Assembly: GCA_002900555.1 (NCBI GenBank)
Contig: MUGD01000131.1
Span: 1-5,610, forward strand
Direction of reading: 5' to 3'
Source: Thermoplasmata archaeon M9B2D
Lineage (GTDB): Archaea > Thermoplasmatota > E2 > DHVEG-1
Length of the DNA: 5,610 bases
In this document: positions 1 to 5,610 of the stretch, piece by piece
Numbering within the stretch: the stretch's first letter is position 1
Layout: each line of letters starts with the position of its first letter
The notes under the pieces: model-generated
The model's input: the letters and a program-made list of their open reading frames with translations, nothing else
The model's database searches: none
Told to the model about the DNA's origin: nothing
Position numbers and translations under genes: made by a program

Positions 1-1631
1 ACAAACTCCTTTCCTTGTTCTTTGTATAACCGATACAAAGCATAGACGAATAGCTGAGCATAGACATATGGGTAGTTATAGTACCGATAATTGGCCATAT
101 AGAAGTGCAATTTCATAGTCCACCACCATTTCATTTCAGACAGCCATTCAACCGAGTCTCCATACATCTTTTCGCGAGCCTTGAGCCAATATTCCGAAAT
201 CCTCTCTCCATCGAGGAATTTGCCATTCTCGATTGCATCATACAACATACTCTCAAACCAGACCCGAGTTGAAACTTGATAAGCAGCGCCACCAAACCCA
301 TCTAACACCACTGCGAGGATTGCCTGCCTCTCCTCCTTCGAAACTTCTTGAGAAAGCAGCTTCTCTGCCAAAAGGAGTTCTCCAAAGATGGAACCTGTTT
401 CAGCGATACAGCTACCTATCTCATAATTGGATGGTTTCTGCGCTCGAGTGCCTAGATATGCATGCATTGAATGACCCAACTCATGAGCTTGAGTGAAGAG
501 ATCACCCATAATACCGTTGAAACTTTGGAGAATGTAAGCGCTTTTTCCAGTGTACCATGTCATACAGAATGCGCCAGATCTCTTCCCTGCTCGTACCTGT
601 CCATCAATATGACGACGTTCGTACATCTCATCGATCCAAGTTCCAATCTCTTCATCAAAACAGGTGTATGCTTCAACAATGTCTTTTCTTGCTTCTTGCC
701 ATGTATACTTCTTATCCGGTGAATTGGGCAATGGTGCATCAATGTCCCAATTGCCTAGTTTCTCAAGTCCCATTGCTTTTGCTTTAAGTCTCAAATAATT
801 GCGATAGACTTGGACATTCTTCTCGATGACATTCATGAGGGCTGTGATTGTTTCTTCATCCACATCATTTGCAATGAAACTCTGAGTCATTGGAGAGGGC
901 CAATTTCTCAACTTACACATTGTGAGATGATCAGAGAATACGGAACGCAATGCTGATGACCAAACAATCTCATCTTTCCCAAGGTTCTCGTAGACAATCT
1001 GATGAGCTCTCTTTCTCAAGTCACGATTCGGGTGTTCATAAAGTCCGATGATCTCACCATAAGGTAGCATCTTCGTTTCTCCATCAATCTCTATTTCGTA
1101 AGTTCTTGTAGCCAGCCAATCGCCTTGCAACATGGACCAAGCTCGGACTCCATTCTTGTCCTTAGCAATGATGACCTGTTCTTCACACTCAGTCAACATA
1201 TACGGGATATTGCGTTGTACCTTCTCAAGGATATGTTTGTACTCGTTCAAAAGCGGGTCATTGATTAACTCGGGTTTAATCGTTAACAAGACTCCGAGTT
1301 CAAGATTGATAAATGCCTGAGCTTGCTGTATTAGCGCAAAGCTGTTTCGATATTTGTCATTGAGTTGTTTTGCTACTACATTATTCATATCTGCAGAGTA
1401 GATTAAACGTGCATATTTAATTGGACCATCAAACTGAAGTTTAAACTCATTGATGGAGTCGAACATCTCGAGAACTTGACTTGCATCAAAATGCTCAATC
1501 TTGCCTCGATACTTCTCCCGGATATCCTCAGCAGCTTTGATAGCAGCTGTAAGACGTTCTTCGATATAACCCGGATCATCAAAATCAACCAGCTGAGAGA
1601 GGTCCCAGCTCATTTTCTCGGACTCGGTCAT
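1..1631 (-). CDS. pepF: Oligoendopeptidase F-like M3 family zinc metallopeptidase, C-terminus cut off by window edge
   Basis: The frame is open from an ATG at 1631 to the window edge, giving 543 codons and no stop. The protein begins MTESEKMSWDLSQLVDF, a typical PepF-like opening. The zinc site is HELGH at residues 383-387, with E384 as the catalytic base and H383 and H387 as ligands. The third ligand is probably E411 in AETGS, 28 residues on, as in the M3 family, and E418 follows as the usual conserved glutamate. The lead-in FCMTWYTGKSAYILQSFNG (about 356-374) and the Tyr-rich stretch YRYYNYPYVYAQLFVYALY near the edge also match the family. PepF proteins are about 600 residues, so roughly 50 are missing. 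There is no signal peptide, so it should cleave short peptides in the cytoplasm. An in-frame stop (1638-1640) lies just upstream, making 1631 the first possible ATG. Met7 (1613) is an alternative, and neither has a clear SD. Family assignment is firm; substrate range is not shown. Confidence 0.93.
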   Translation of the reverse strand, partial: MTESEKMSWDLSQLVDFDDPGYIEERLTAAIKAAEDIREKYRGKIEHFDASQVLEMFDSINEFKLQFDGPIKYARLIYSADMNNVVAKQLNDKYRNSFALIQQAQAFINLELGVLLTIKPELINDPLLNEYKHILEKVQRNIPYMLTECEEQVIIAKDKNGVRAWSMLQGDWLATRTYEIEIDGETKMLPYGEIIGLYEHPNRDLRKRAHQIVYENLGKDEIVWSSALRSVFSDHLTMCKLRNWPSPMTQSFIANDVDEETITALMNVIEKNVQVYRNYLRLKAKAMGLEKLGNWDIDAPLPNSPDKKYTWQEARKDIVEAYTCFDEEIGTWIDEMYERRHIDGQVRAGKRSGAFCMTWYTGKSAYILQSFNGIMGDLFTQAHELGHSMHAYLGTRAQKPSNYEIGSCIAETGSIFGELLLAEKLLSQEVSKEERQAILAVVLDGFGGAAYQVSTRVWFESMLYDAIENGKFLDGERISEYWLKAREKMYGDSVEWLSEMKWWWTMKLHFYMANYRYYNYPYVYAQLFVYALYRLYKEQGKEF

Positions 1632-1671
1632 GGAAATCTACCATAAAAAGCCGAATTCTTGCATCTTATGA

Positions 1672-1686
1672 GTACTATGTAAAAGG
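1672..1686 (-). promoter_or_regulatory. Possible TATA-like promoter element for the M3 peptidase
   Basis: Read on the minus strand this is an A/T-rich CCTTTTACATAGTAC stretch, about 40-55 bases before the ATG at 1631. A start site some 25 bases downstream would leave a leader of about 20-25 bases. A second A/T run (CTTTTTATGG, 1641-1650) is too close to serve the 1631 start, but would fit a nearly leaderless message starting at Met7. This rests on position and composition only. The rest of 1632-1757 shows no recognisable gene. Confidence 0.22.
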
Positions 1687-1757
1687 CACAAATCCGTGAT
1701 TGAGAATATCACCCTTAACTGGATACTCTGCATCGATTAATCCACTCGTAGAAGCAG

Positions 1758-1853
1758 TTAGATAAAAAGACCAGATAGTATCAACAAAACAAAGAGCAGT
1801 ATGCAAGCTATTACGAGTGCGACCACTTTGAGAGTCAATTTCCAAGTTTCCAA
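1758..1853 (-). CDS. 31-residue single-helix membrane protein with TTG start, paralogue of the upstream small protein
   Basis: This short reading frame starts at TTG (1853-1851) and ends at TAA (1760-1758). It encodes a short charged N-terminus (METWKLTLK) followed by about 22 almost wholly hydrophobic residues (VVALVIAC... to LSGLFI), one membrane helix and no tail. In-frame stops occur directly before the start and again six codons before it, so it cannot extend upstream. AGGAG lies 8 bases before the TTG, good SD spacing. Its first 20 residues match the small protein at 1923-2093 at 14 positions. Six codons differ only silently and the substitutions are mostly conservative, which argues that this has been under protein-level selection. 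It lacks the charged C-terminal tail of its relative. It could instead be a decaying remnant of a duplicate. The family is not recognised and no function is proposed. Confidence 0.55.
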   Translation of the reverse strand: METWKLTLKVVALVIACILLFVLLILSGLFI

Positions 1854-1861
1854 GGTTTATT

Positions 1862-1866
1862 CTCCT
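1862..1866 (-). promoter_or_regulatory. Shine-Dalgarno site AGGAG for the 31-residue protein
   Basis: On the minus strand AGGAG sits 8 bases before the TTG at 1853. It is the main support for starting there, because the upstream frame is closed by stops. The equivalent position before the paralogous gene also carries a purine-rich GAGGG. Confidence 0.5.
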
Positions 1867-1922
1867 AAATTCTATACATATCCAGAGCTAAAATGGTTTA
1901 AACAATTACCTATACGATTTCT

Positions 1923-2093
1923 TTAACCCTTATATTGCTTAATTTCTCGGATGCATTTATCTTCTTGAGGATAGGAAATTCTCTCATCCGATATTTCGTA
2001 CTTTAGAAGATATATTAGAAACAATACGAAAATGAGCAACATGCAGGCAACCGAGATTGCTACTACCTCGAGTGTCAGTTTCCAATCTTCCAA
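1923..2093 (-). CDS. Small single-helix membrane protein with charged tail (56 residues from TTG; up to 95 from an upstream ATG)
   Basis: No family is recognised. From the proposed TTG start at 2093 it has a short N-terminus (MEDWKLTLE), one hydrophobic helix (VVAISVACMLLIFVLFLIYLL) and a charged tail of about 26 residues (KYEISDERISYPQEDK...). By the positive-inside trend the tail probably faces the cytoplasm. The frame stays open to an ATG at 2210 that overlaps the last 22 bases of the S9 peptidase gene, with another ATG pair at 2141 and 2138. TTG at 2093 is preferred because AGAGGG lies 7 bases before it, and because the paralogue at 1758-1853 aligns from exactly this codon with stops upstream. 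The 2141 start remains plausible: a TATA-like box centred near 2173 would place transcription start a few bases before it. The gene follows the S9 peptidase on the same strand and may be co-transcribed with it. Confidence 0.6.
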   Translation of the reverse strand: MEDWKLTLEVVAISVACMLLIFVLFLIYLLKYEISDERISYPQEDKCIREIKQYKG

Positions 2094-2100
2094 GTTATTT

Positions 2101-2106
2101 CCCTCT
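2101..2106 (-). promoter_or_regulatory. Shine-Dalgarno-like AGAGGG before the TTG at 2093
   Basis: On the minus strand AGAGGG precedes the TTG by 7 bases. It aligns without gaps to the AGGAG region before the 31-residue paralogue. If the longer 95-residue frame is the true product, these bases are simply coding (Leu-Glu-Gly). Confidence 0.4.
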
Positions 2107-2164
2107 AAACTCTGCAATTGAAACCTGACAAACTCCATCATCGCTGACTTATGTTTCAACTCAA

Positions 2165-2180
2165 TGCATATATTATTTTC
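2165..2180 (-). promoter_or_regulatory. TATA-like box before the small membrane protein
   Basis: On the minus strand this reads GAAAATAATATATGCA, the most TATA-like run near these small genes, lying just after the S9 peptidase stop codon. A start site about 25 bases on (near 2147) would give the small gene its own transcript, either almost leaderless from ATG 2141 or with a leader of about 50 bases to TTG 2093. Assigned by motif and position only. Confidence 0.35.
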
Positions 2181-2188
2181 AAGGGAAT

Positions 2189-4045
2189 TCACGCAATCTC
2201 GTTGAGCCATGTCAATACTCGACTATACGCTTTGATTCTATTTTCTAATTTAGCTAGTCCATGGCCTTCATCTGCGAATCTCATCAGCTGAACCTCTAGA
2301 CCTTTTTCCTTGAGCATCTCGTACATTTGTAATGATTCAGAGAGGGGTACTCGCTCATCATTGTCACCCTGAATAATGAAGAGTGGCGCTGAAAGGTTGT
2401 CAATTTTATGGATTGGACTTATCATCCTAAGGATTTCGATGTCATGTTCTAGACTTCCATATTCTGCCTCACGAAGGCTTCTTCTCCAAGCTGCCGTGTT
2501 CTGCAAGAATGTGACGAAATTGGAGATGCCGACGATGTCTACACCAGCTTTCCAAAGTTCAGGATGTTCAGTCATTGCTGATAATACAGCAAATCCTCCA
2601 TAGGATCCTCCATAGATCACAAGCCGGTTTGCGTCAATTTCATTTTCGAAATCTTTGATATGTAGCGCGAGGTGTTTTATGTCCTTAATAGAATCGAGTC
2701 GCTTCTCGAGATTGTCTAGGTCAAGATACTTTCTACCGTAGCCAGCGCTACCCCTAATATTTGGTGTAATGAGTGCATAGCCCGATGCCAAGTAAAATTG
2801 AATTACTGGATTGAAATCAGGACGGATTTGTGACTCGGGACCACCGTGAATCATGAAAATAGCAGGCCATCCATTACTGGGTCTATTTCCATTAGGAAGA
2901 TATCTGAAGTACGGAACACTAAGATCATCGAAGCTGTTGAATCTATGAAGCGTCGGTTCGATAAATGTTGTAGGATCAAGACCAGCTGTATTGATCTCAG
3001 TTGCTGGCCAACTTGTCATATCTTTGATATCTACAATCCAGACGTTTGTGGGTTGAGTTCCAGAACTCAGAGTCACAGCTAGCAGATGCTCATCTCTTGA
3101 AAGGCAGATAGCATTTGTCCAAGACCTTGCATCACCAGATGGAACAACACCTCTCAGAGGAAAGGATAAAGCTTCAAGGTCAATCAAATCATCCTTTGTG
3201 AACTTTCCTCGATGAATGGTAGTATATCCCTCTTGATTTTCTGTGAAGTAAGTCCATAAGGAATTCTTTGAATAGGTATGCTGGTCTTCTAACTCAAACT
3301 TGATTTCATCCCTAATTCTCTCTAGGGGAATGAACTCCTTGGAAGTCTTCAGTATTCCAAGCCGTTTCAGGTCCGAGTTATAATCTGTTATCACAACGAT
3401 GTTTTCTCTATCTAGCCACCTTACAATATCCCAACGAGTAGGGAAGTTATTGCATATCTCCAGAGTCAAATTCTCAATTATGCCACTATTAGTATCTAGA
3501 AGCAGCACGTGTTGATCCATATTACCCAGAAATTGTGTCATGAGAATTTGAGAATCATCCTCATAGCTTGCAGAAACCTGAATCATTCCTTTCTCAGGTT
3601 GGTATACCAATTCTGGTTCATTCTTAAGAAGAGGTATCCTCCACCTATATACATCAAACATTGCTCTATCGGTGAGATTAGCACTGAAATAGAGATACGA
3701 ATCTGTGATTAATCCAATTCTATACTTTGCTCTAAGGTCAGATGTCAGCCAATGGAGAACACCATTCTCCTCTATCAATCCAATCTGGAAATTCTCATCA
3801 CCGCCCCGGTCTCTCGTGAAAATCAGAGACCCATCTGGTAGGTATCTCGGGTCAGTACAACGATCTTCTTCATGAGTGAGCTGGTGACGTGGCATTGGTT
3901 TACCCTTTGAAACTTCGCAGGAGTAGACTTGAAAGTGACCAGATACATTTGATGTAAAGGCAATGAGATTCCTATTTGGATGCCAAGTAGGTCCTCCAGC
4001 AGTTTCAACTGCAAGGTACTTCTCAAATGAATCGGATAGAGCCAT
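2189..4045 (-). CDS. S9 family serine peptidase (prolyl oligopeptidase / acylaminoacyl peptidase type)
   Basis: This complete 618-residue protein has the two-part layout of S9 peptidases. Residues 1 to about 360 form an N-terminal beta-propeller with degenerate blade repeats (for example GGPTWHPNRNLIAFTSNVSG near 17-36, and PDGSLIFTRDRGGDENFQIGL). Residues from about 375 to the end form an alpha/beta-hydrolase domain. In that domain HGGP (400-403) marks the oxyanion region, S481 in YGGSYGGF is the nucleophile, D563 in QGDNDERVP the acid and H595 in DEGHG the base, so the triad is intact. The propeller normally restricts entry to short peptides. There is no signal peptide, so it is probably cytoplasmic. 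Length is normal for acylaminoacyl-type members. Whether it removes acylated residues, cuts after proline or acts as a dipeptidyl peptidase cannot be told here. ATG 4045 is the natural start of the conserved FEKYLAVETAGGP opening, although no SD is seen before it. Confidence 0.95.
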   Translation of the reverse strand: MALSDSFEKYLAVETAGGPTWHPNRNLIAFTSNVSGHFQVYSCEVSKGKPMPRHQLTHEEDRCTDPRYLPDGSLIFTRDRGGDENFQIGLIEENGVLHWLTSDLRAKYRIGLITDSYLYFSANLTDRAMFDVYRWRIPLLKNEPELVYQPEKGMIQVSASYEDDSQILMTQFLGNMDQHVLLLDTNSGIIENLTLEICNNFPTRWDIVRWLDRENIVVITDYNSDLKRLGILKTSKEFIPLERIRDEIKFELEDQHTYSKNSLWTYFTENQEGYTTIHRGKFTKDDLIDLEALSFPLRGVVPSGDARSWTNAICLSRDEHLLAVTLSSGTQPTNVWIVDIKDMTSWPATEINTAGLDPTTFIEPTLHRFNSFDDLSVPYFRYLPNGNRPSNGWPAIFMIHGGPESQIRPDFNPVIQFYLASGYALITPNIRGSAGYGRKYLDLDNLEKRLDSIKDIKHLALHIKDFENEIDANRLVIYGGSYGGFAVLSAMTEHPELWKAGVDIVGISNFVTFLQNTAAWRRSLREAEYGSLEHDIEILRMISPIHKIDNLSAPLFIIQGDNDERVPLSESLQMYEMLKEKGLEVQLMRFADEGHGLAKLENRIKAYSRVLTWLNEIA

Positions 4046-4099
4046 ATGCGCTTGGTATTGATGCAGGTTTTGAGTGTTTCTTTTACTCAGACTGTTCGT

Positions 4100-4126
4100 G
4101 TTAAAGAATCAAAATTCAGATAAAAA
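4100..4126 (-). promoter_or_regulatory. Candidate promoter region of the S9 peptidase gene
   Basis: On the minus strand two A/T-rich boxes could act as TATA elements. TTTTTATC (4119-4126) would give a leader of about 50 bases, and TTCTTTAA (4101-4108) one of about 35. Neither is a strong consensus, and the evidence is composition and distance to the ATG at 4045. Confidence 0.25.
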
Positions 4127-4141
4127 TGAATGATTTAACTC

Positions 4142-4171
4142 ATGATAAGAGCACTTTATGCTCTAAGTCAT
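4142..4171. repeat. Imperfect inverted repeat / hairpin in the divergent intergenic region
   Basis: The arms AGAGC (4148-4152) and GCTCT (4160-4164) pair perfectly around a 7-base loop, ACTTTAT. Pairing continues outward through ATGAT.A and TA.GTCAT with bulges, making a stem of about 10 pairs. It lies between two divergently transcribed genes and upstream of both, so it is not a terminator for either. A regulator-binding site shared by the two promoters is the most natural reading, but no regulator is encoded in the window. Confidence 0.45.
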
Positions 4172-4204
4172 TAGAATTCGTTTCCAGACCAATTCGGATT
4201 CACC

Positions 4205-4230
4205 AATACTTAAATAGCGCCTTTAATAAT
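4205..4230 (+). promoter_or_regulatory. Candidate archaeal promoter of the substrate-binding protein gene
   Basis: Two TATA-like boxes lie in tandem: CTTAAATA (4209-4216) and CTTTAATAAT (4221-4230). Start sites about 25 bases downstream would give leaders of roughly 40 and 27 bases before the ATG at 4278. Both leaders would contain the AAGGAG site. The first box fits the archaeal TATA pattern slightly better. Confidence 0.4.
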
Positions 4231-4263
4231 AGAACTGATTACATCTCATATGGAGAGGAGATG

Positions 4264-4269
4264 AAGGAG
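4264..4269 (+). promoter_or_regulatory. Shine-Dalgarno AAGGAG for the substrate-binding protein
   Basis: AAGGAG lies 8 bases before ATG 4278, at the end of a purine-rich run (about 4251-4272) that also has GGAGAGGAG. This selects 4278 over the out-of-frame ATGs at 4250 and 4261, which open only 4- and 14-codon frames. Confidence 0.7.
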
Positions 4270-4277
4270 AGAATACT

Positions 4278-5610
4278 ATGGAAACTAAACAAATTATTGC
4301 CGTAGTTCTCATCGTCATCATAATAGCGGGTGTCGGCGTTGGAATATACATGTTCCTTCCTGCAGCACCGTATGGTGCAATAGTAGTTGGCCAACTAGTT
4401 ACACCTGGCGCTCCTGCTGGGACTCCTAGCGACCACATTATCGTAGTAGGAATCTTAGATCCTATGACCGAGATACAAGGTGAAGGAGCCTGGAAAGGAG
4501 CCTATTTAGCATGTGATGAGATCAACACCGCAGGCGGTGTTGAAGTCGGTGGCGAAACATATTACTTCGGACTTATAGCCGAAGACACATTTGAAGCGGA
4601 CGCTAGTCTTGATATATCCAAGGGAACTGCAGCCGCAACGAAAATCATTACTGAAGATAATGCTCAATTCATAATTGGTGGATTCAGAACAGAATCGGTG
4701 TTAGCATATCAAGAAACTGTAATGGATGAAAAGATGCTATTCTTTGGCACAGGAGCATCCACTGATGTATTCTGTCAGAACGTCCTAGATGATTATGATA
4801 GATACCAGTACTTCTTCCGTATGATGCCAATAAACTCCACCTCATTGGCACGTTCGTTGTTGACGTACATTCTTTATCTGGATGGCTATCTGACGGCGGT
4901 AACATCTCTGAACATTTCGAAGGTTGCTATTATCCGTGAAGATCTCGATTGGACATCGGGTATGGATGCATTCCTCAATGGCTACTTGCCTGGGTACAAT
5001 CTCAGCGTCGTAGCGGATGTTGCATTCCCAATCACTGCCGAGGCGGCAGACTTTGCTACATACTGGCAGCAGATTGATGACGCAGAGGCACAAATAACCA
5101 TTCCAATCATCTCTGCACAAGGTGGTATCCTCATGATGACCCAATATGCAAATGTCCAACCAAAGACATTGGTAGCAGGTATCGATGTGATGTCACAACT
5201 TGACAGTTATTGGGGTGAAACTGGTGGCGCTGCTGCATACGAAGTTGTTCTCCAATCAACGCTTCGTACAAACAAGACCACGAGAACAATTCCATTCTGG
5301 GATGCCTTTCTCGAAAAGTACAACTCAGAGCCGCTCTATACAGCTGTGGGAAGCTATGATGCCATGTATATGTTAGCTGAGGGTATTGACAGAGCTCAAT
5401 CATTTAACTCAACATTGATAGTACCTCATCTTGAGGACATAGACCGAGATGCTCCATTCATAGCAGCAGGTGGAAGAATTGCTTTCACTTCATCACATGA
5501 TTTGTTGCTAGGCCCGACTTATAGCTACACATTATTTACTCAATGGCATTCAAATAGCACTAAGTACTGCGTTTCAACCGGCGGTCTATTGTACCCGAAT
5601 TCGATTGTGA
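4278..5610 (+). CDS. Membrane-anchored LivK-like ABC transporter substrate-binding protein (type 1 periplasmic-binding fold), C-terminus cut off
   Basis: The frame is open from ATG 4278 to the window edge (444 codons). METK is followed by a hydrophobic helix at about residues 5-27 with no lipobox cysteine, so it is probably an uncleaved membrane anchor. A Pro/Gly/Ala-rich linker follows to about residue 52. The binding domain opens with IIVVGILDPMTEIQGEGAWKG and DEINTAGGV (80-88), which are hallmarks of branched-chain amino acid/amide-binding proteins. Later marks are IIGGFRTE (132-139), YTAVGSYDAMYMLAEGID (354-371) and the closing GGRIAF and LFTQW segments, so little of the domain should be missing. 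Six N-X-S/T sequons (N186, N212, N241, N332, N377, N426) fit an exported archaeal glycoprotein. It would deliver a small solute to a permease and ATPases, probably encoded beyond 5610. The ligand could be branched-chain amino acids, other amino acids, amides or short peptides; the sequence does not decide. It is transcribed divergently from the S9 peptidase gene. Confidence 0.9.
   Translation, partial: METKQIIAVVLIVIIIAGVGVGIYMFLPAAPYGAIVVGQLVTPGAPAGTPSDHIIVVGILDPMTEIQGEGAWKGAYLACDEINTAGGVEVGGETYYFGLIAEDTFEADASLDISKGTAAATKIITEDNAQFIIGGFRTESVLAYQETVMDEKMLFFGTGASTDVFCQNVLDDYDRYQYFFRMMPINSTSLARSLLTYILYLDGYLTAVTSLNISKVAIIREDLDWTSGMDAFLNGYLPGYNLSVVADVAFPITAEAADFATYWQQIDDAEAQITIPIISAQGGILMMTQYANVQPKTLVAGIDVMSQLDSYWGETGGAAAYEVVLQSTLRTNKTTRTIPFWDAFLEKYNSEPLYTAVGSYDAMYMLAEGIDRAQSFNSTLIVPHLEDIDRDAPFIAAGGRIAFTSSHDLLLGPTYSYTLFTQWHSNSTKYCVSTGGLLYPNSIV

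Noticed and set aside
233..1320. Plus-strand open frames opposite the M3 peptidase (233-496, 471-722, 557-787, 1132-1320)
   Set aside because: They lie antisense to a clear conserved coding frame and their translations look like no known protein.
1638..1733. Minus-strand ATG frame of 31 residues between the small protein and the M3 gene
   Set aside because: It has no SD site, no recognisable composition or motif, and lies in what is probably the leader and promoter of the M3 gene; this length is expected by chance.
2376..3712. Plus-strand open frames opposite the S9 peptidase (2376-2603, 2846-3082, 3509-3712)
   Set aside because: Shadows of the S9 gene, with no SD sites or conserved motifs.
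4250..4305. Mini-frames from ATG 4250 (4 codons) and ATG 4261 (14 codons) before the binding-protein start
   Set aside because: They overlap the SD region in other frames and are too short to support as leader peptides without conservation evidence.
4278..4360. Class III (pilin-like) signal peptide on the binding protein, as in archaeal bindosomes
   Set aside because: The residues before the hydrophobic helix (METKQ) lack the usual Gly/Ala preceded by a basic residue at the cleavage site.
4223..5403. Minus-strand open frames opposite the binding protein (4223-4438, 4684-4905, 4842-5159, 5131-5403)
   Set aside because: They mirror a well-supported plus-strand gene; their composition (many Cys, His, Arg, Trp) is typical of antisense translation.

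Overview
The window looks archaeal, and an Asgard-type lineage such as Thorarchaeota would fit, but this is inference from style rather than proof. The signs are moderate GC, compact gene spacing, A/T-rich TATA-like boxes combined with some Shine-Dalgarno (SD) starts, an extracellular solute-binding protein held by an N-terminal membrane helix with no lipobox, and many N-X-S/T sequons in that protein. No rRNA, tRNA, CRISPR array, insertion sequence or phage gene is visible.

Layout: four genes lie on the minus strand and one on the plus strand. From the left edge to 1631 (minus) is an oligoendopeptidase F-like M3 metallopeptidase whose C-terminus is cut off by the window edge. The stretch from about 1640 to 2190 holds two tandem, related, very small single-helix membrane proteins (1758-1853 and 1923-2093, minus). 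Both seem to start at TTG behind an SD-like purine run. Next comes a complete 618-residue S9-family serine peptidase (2189-4045, minus) with an intact Ser-Asp-His triad. A 232-base divergent intergenic region (4046-4277) carries a hairpin-forming inverted repeat and candidate promoters. From 4278 to the right edge (plus) is a membrane-anchored LivK-like substrate-binding protein of a branched-chain amino acid/amide-type ABC transporter. It is cut off near what looks like the end of its binding domain.

The theme is peptide and amino-acid use. The binding protein would capture an amino acid, amide or short peptide outside the cell. The two peptidases lack signal peptides and would act in the cytoplasm on short peptides. 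The two tiny membrane proteins between the peptidases are the least explained element. They are paralogous, the codon differences between them suggest selection on the protein, and the copy nearest the M3 gene is too short for ordinary gene calling. No wholly new defence or mobile system is evident.
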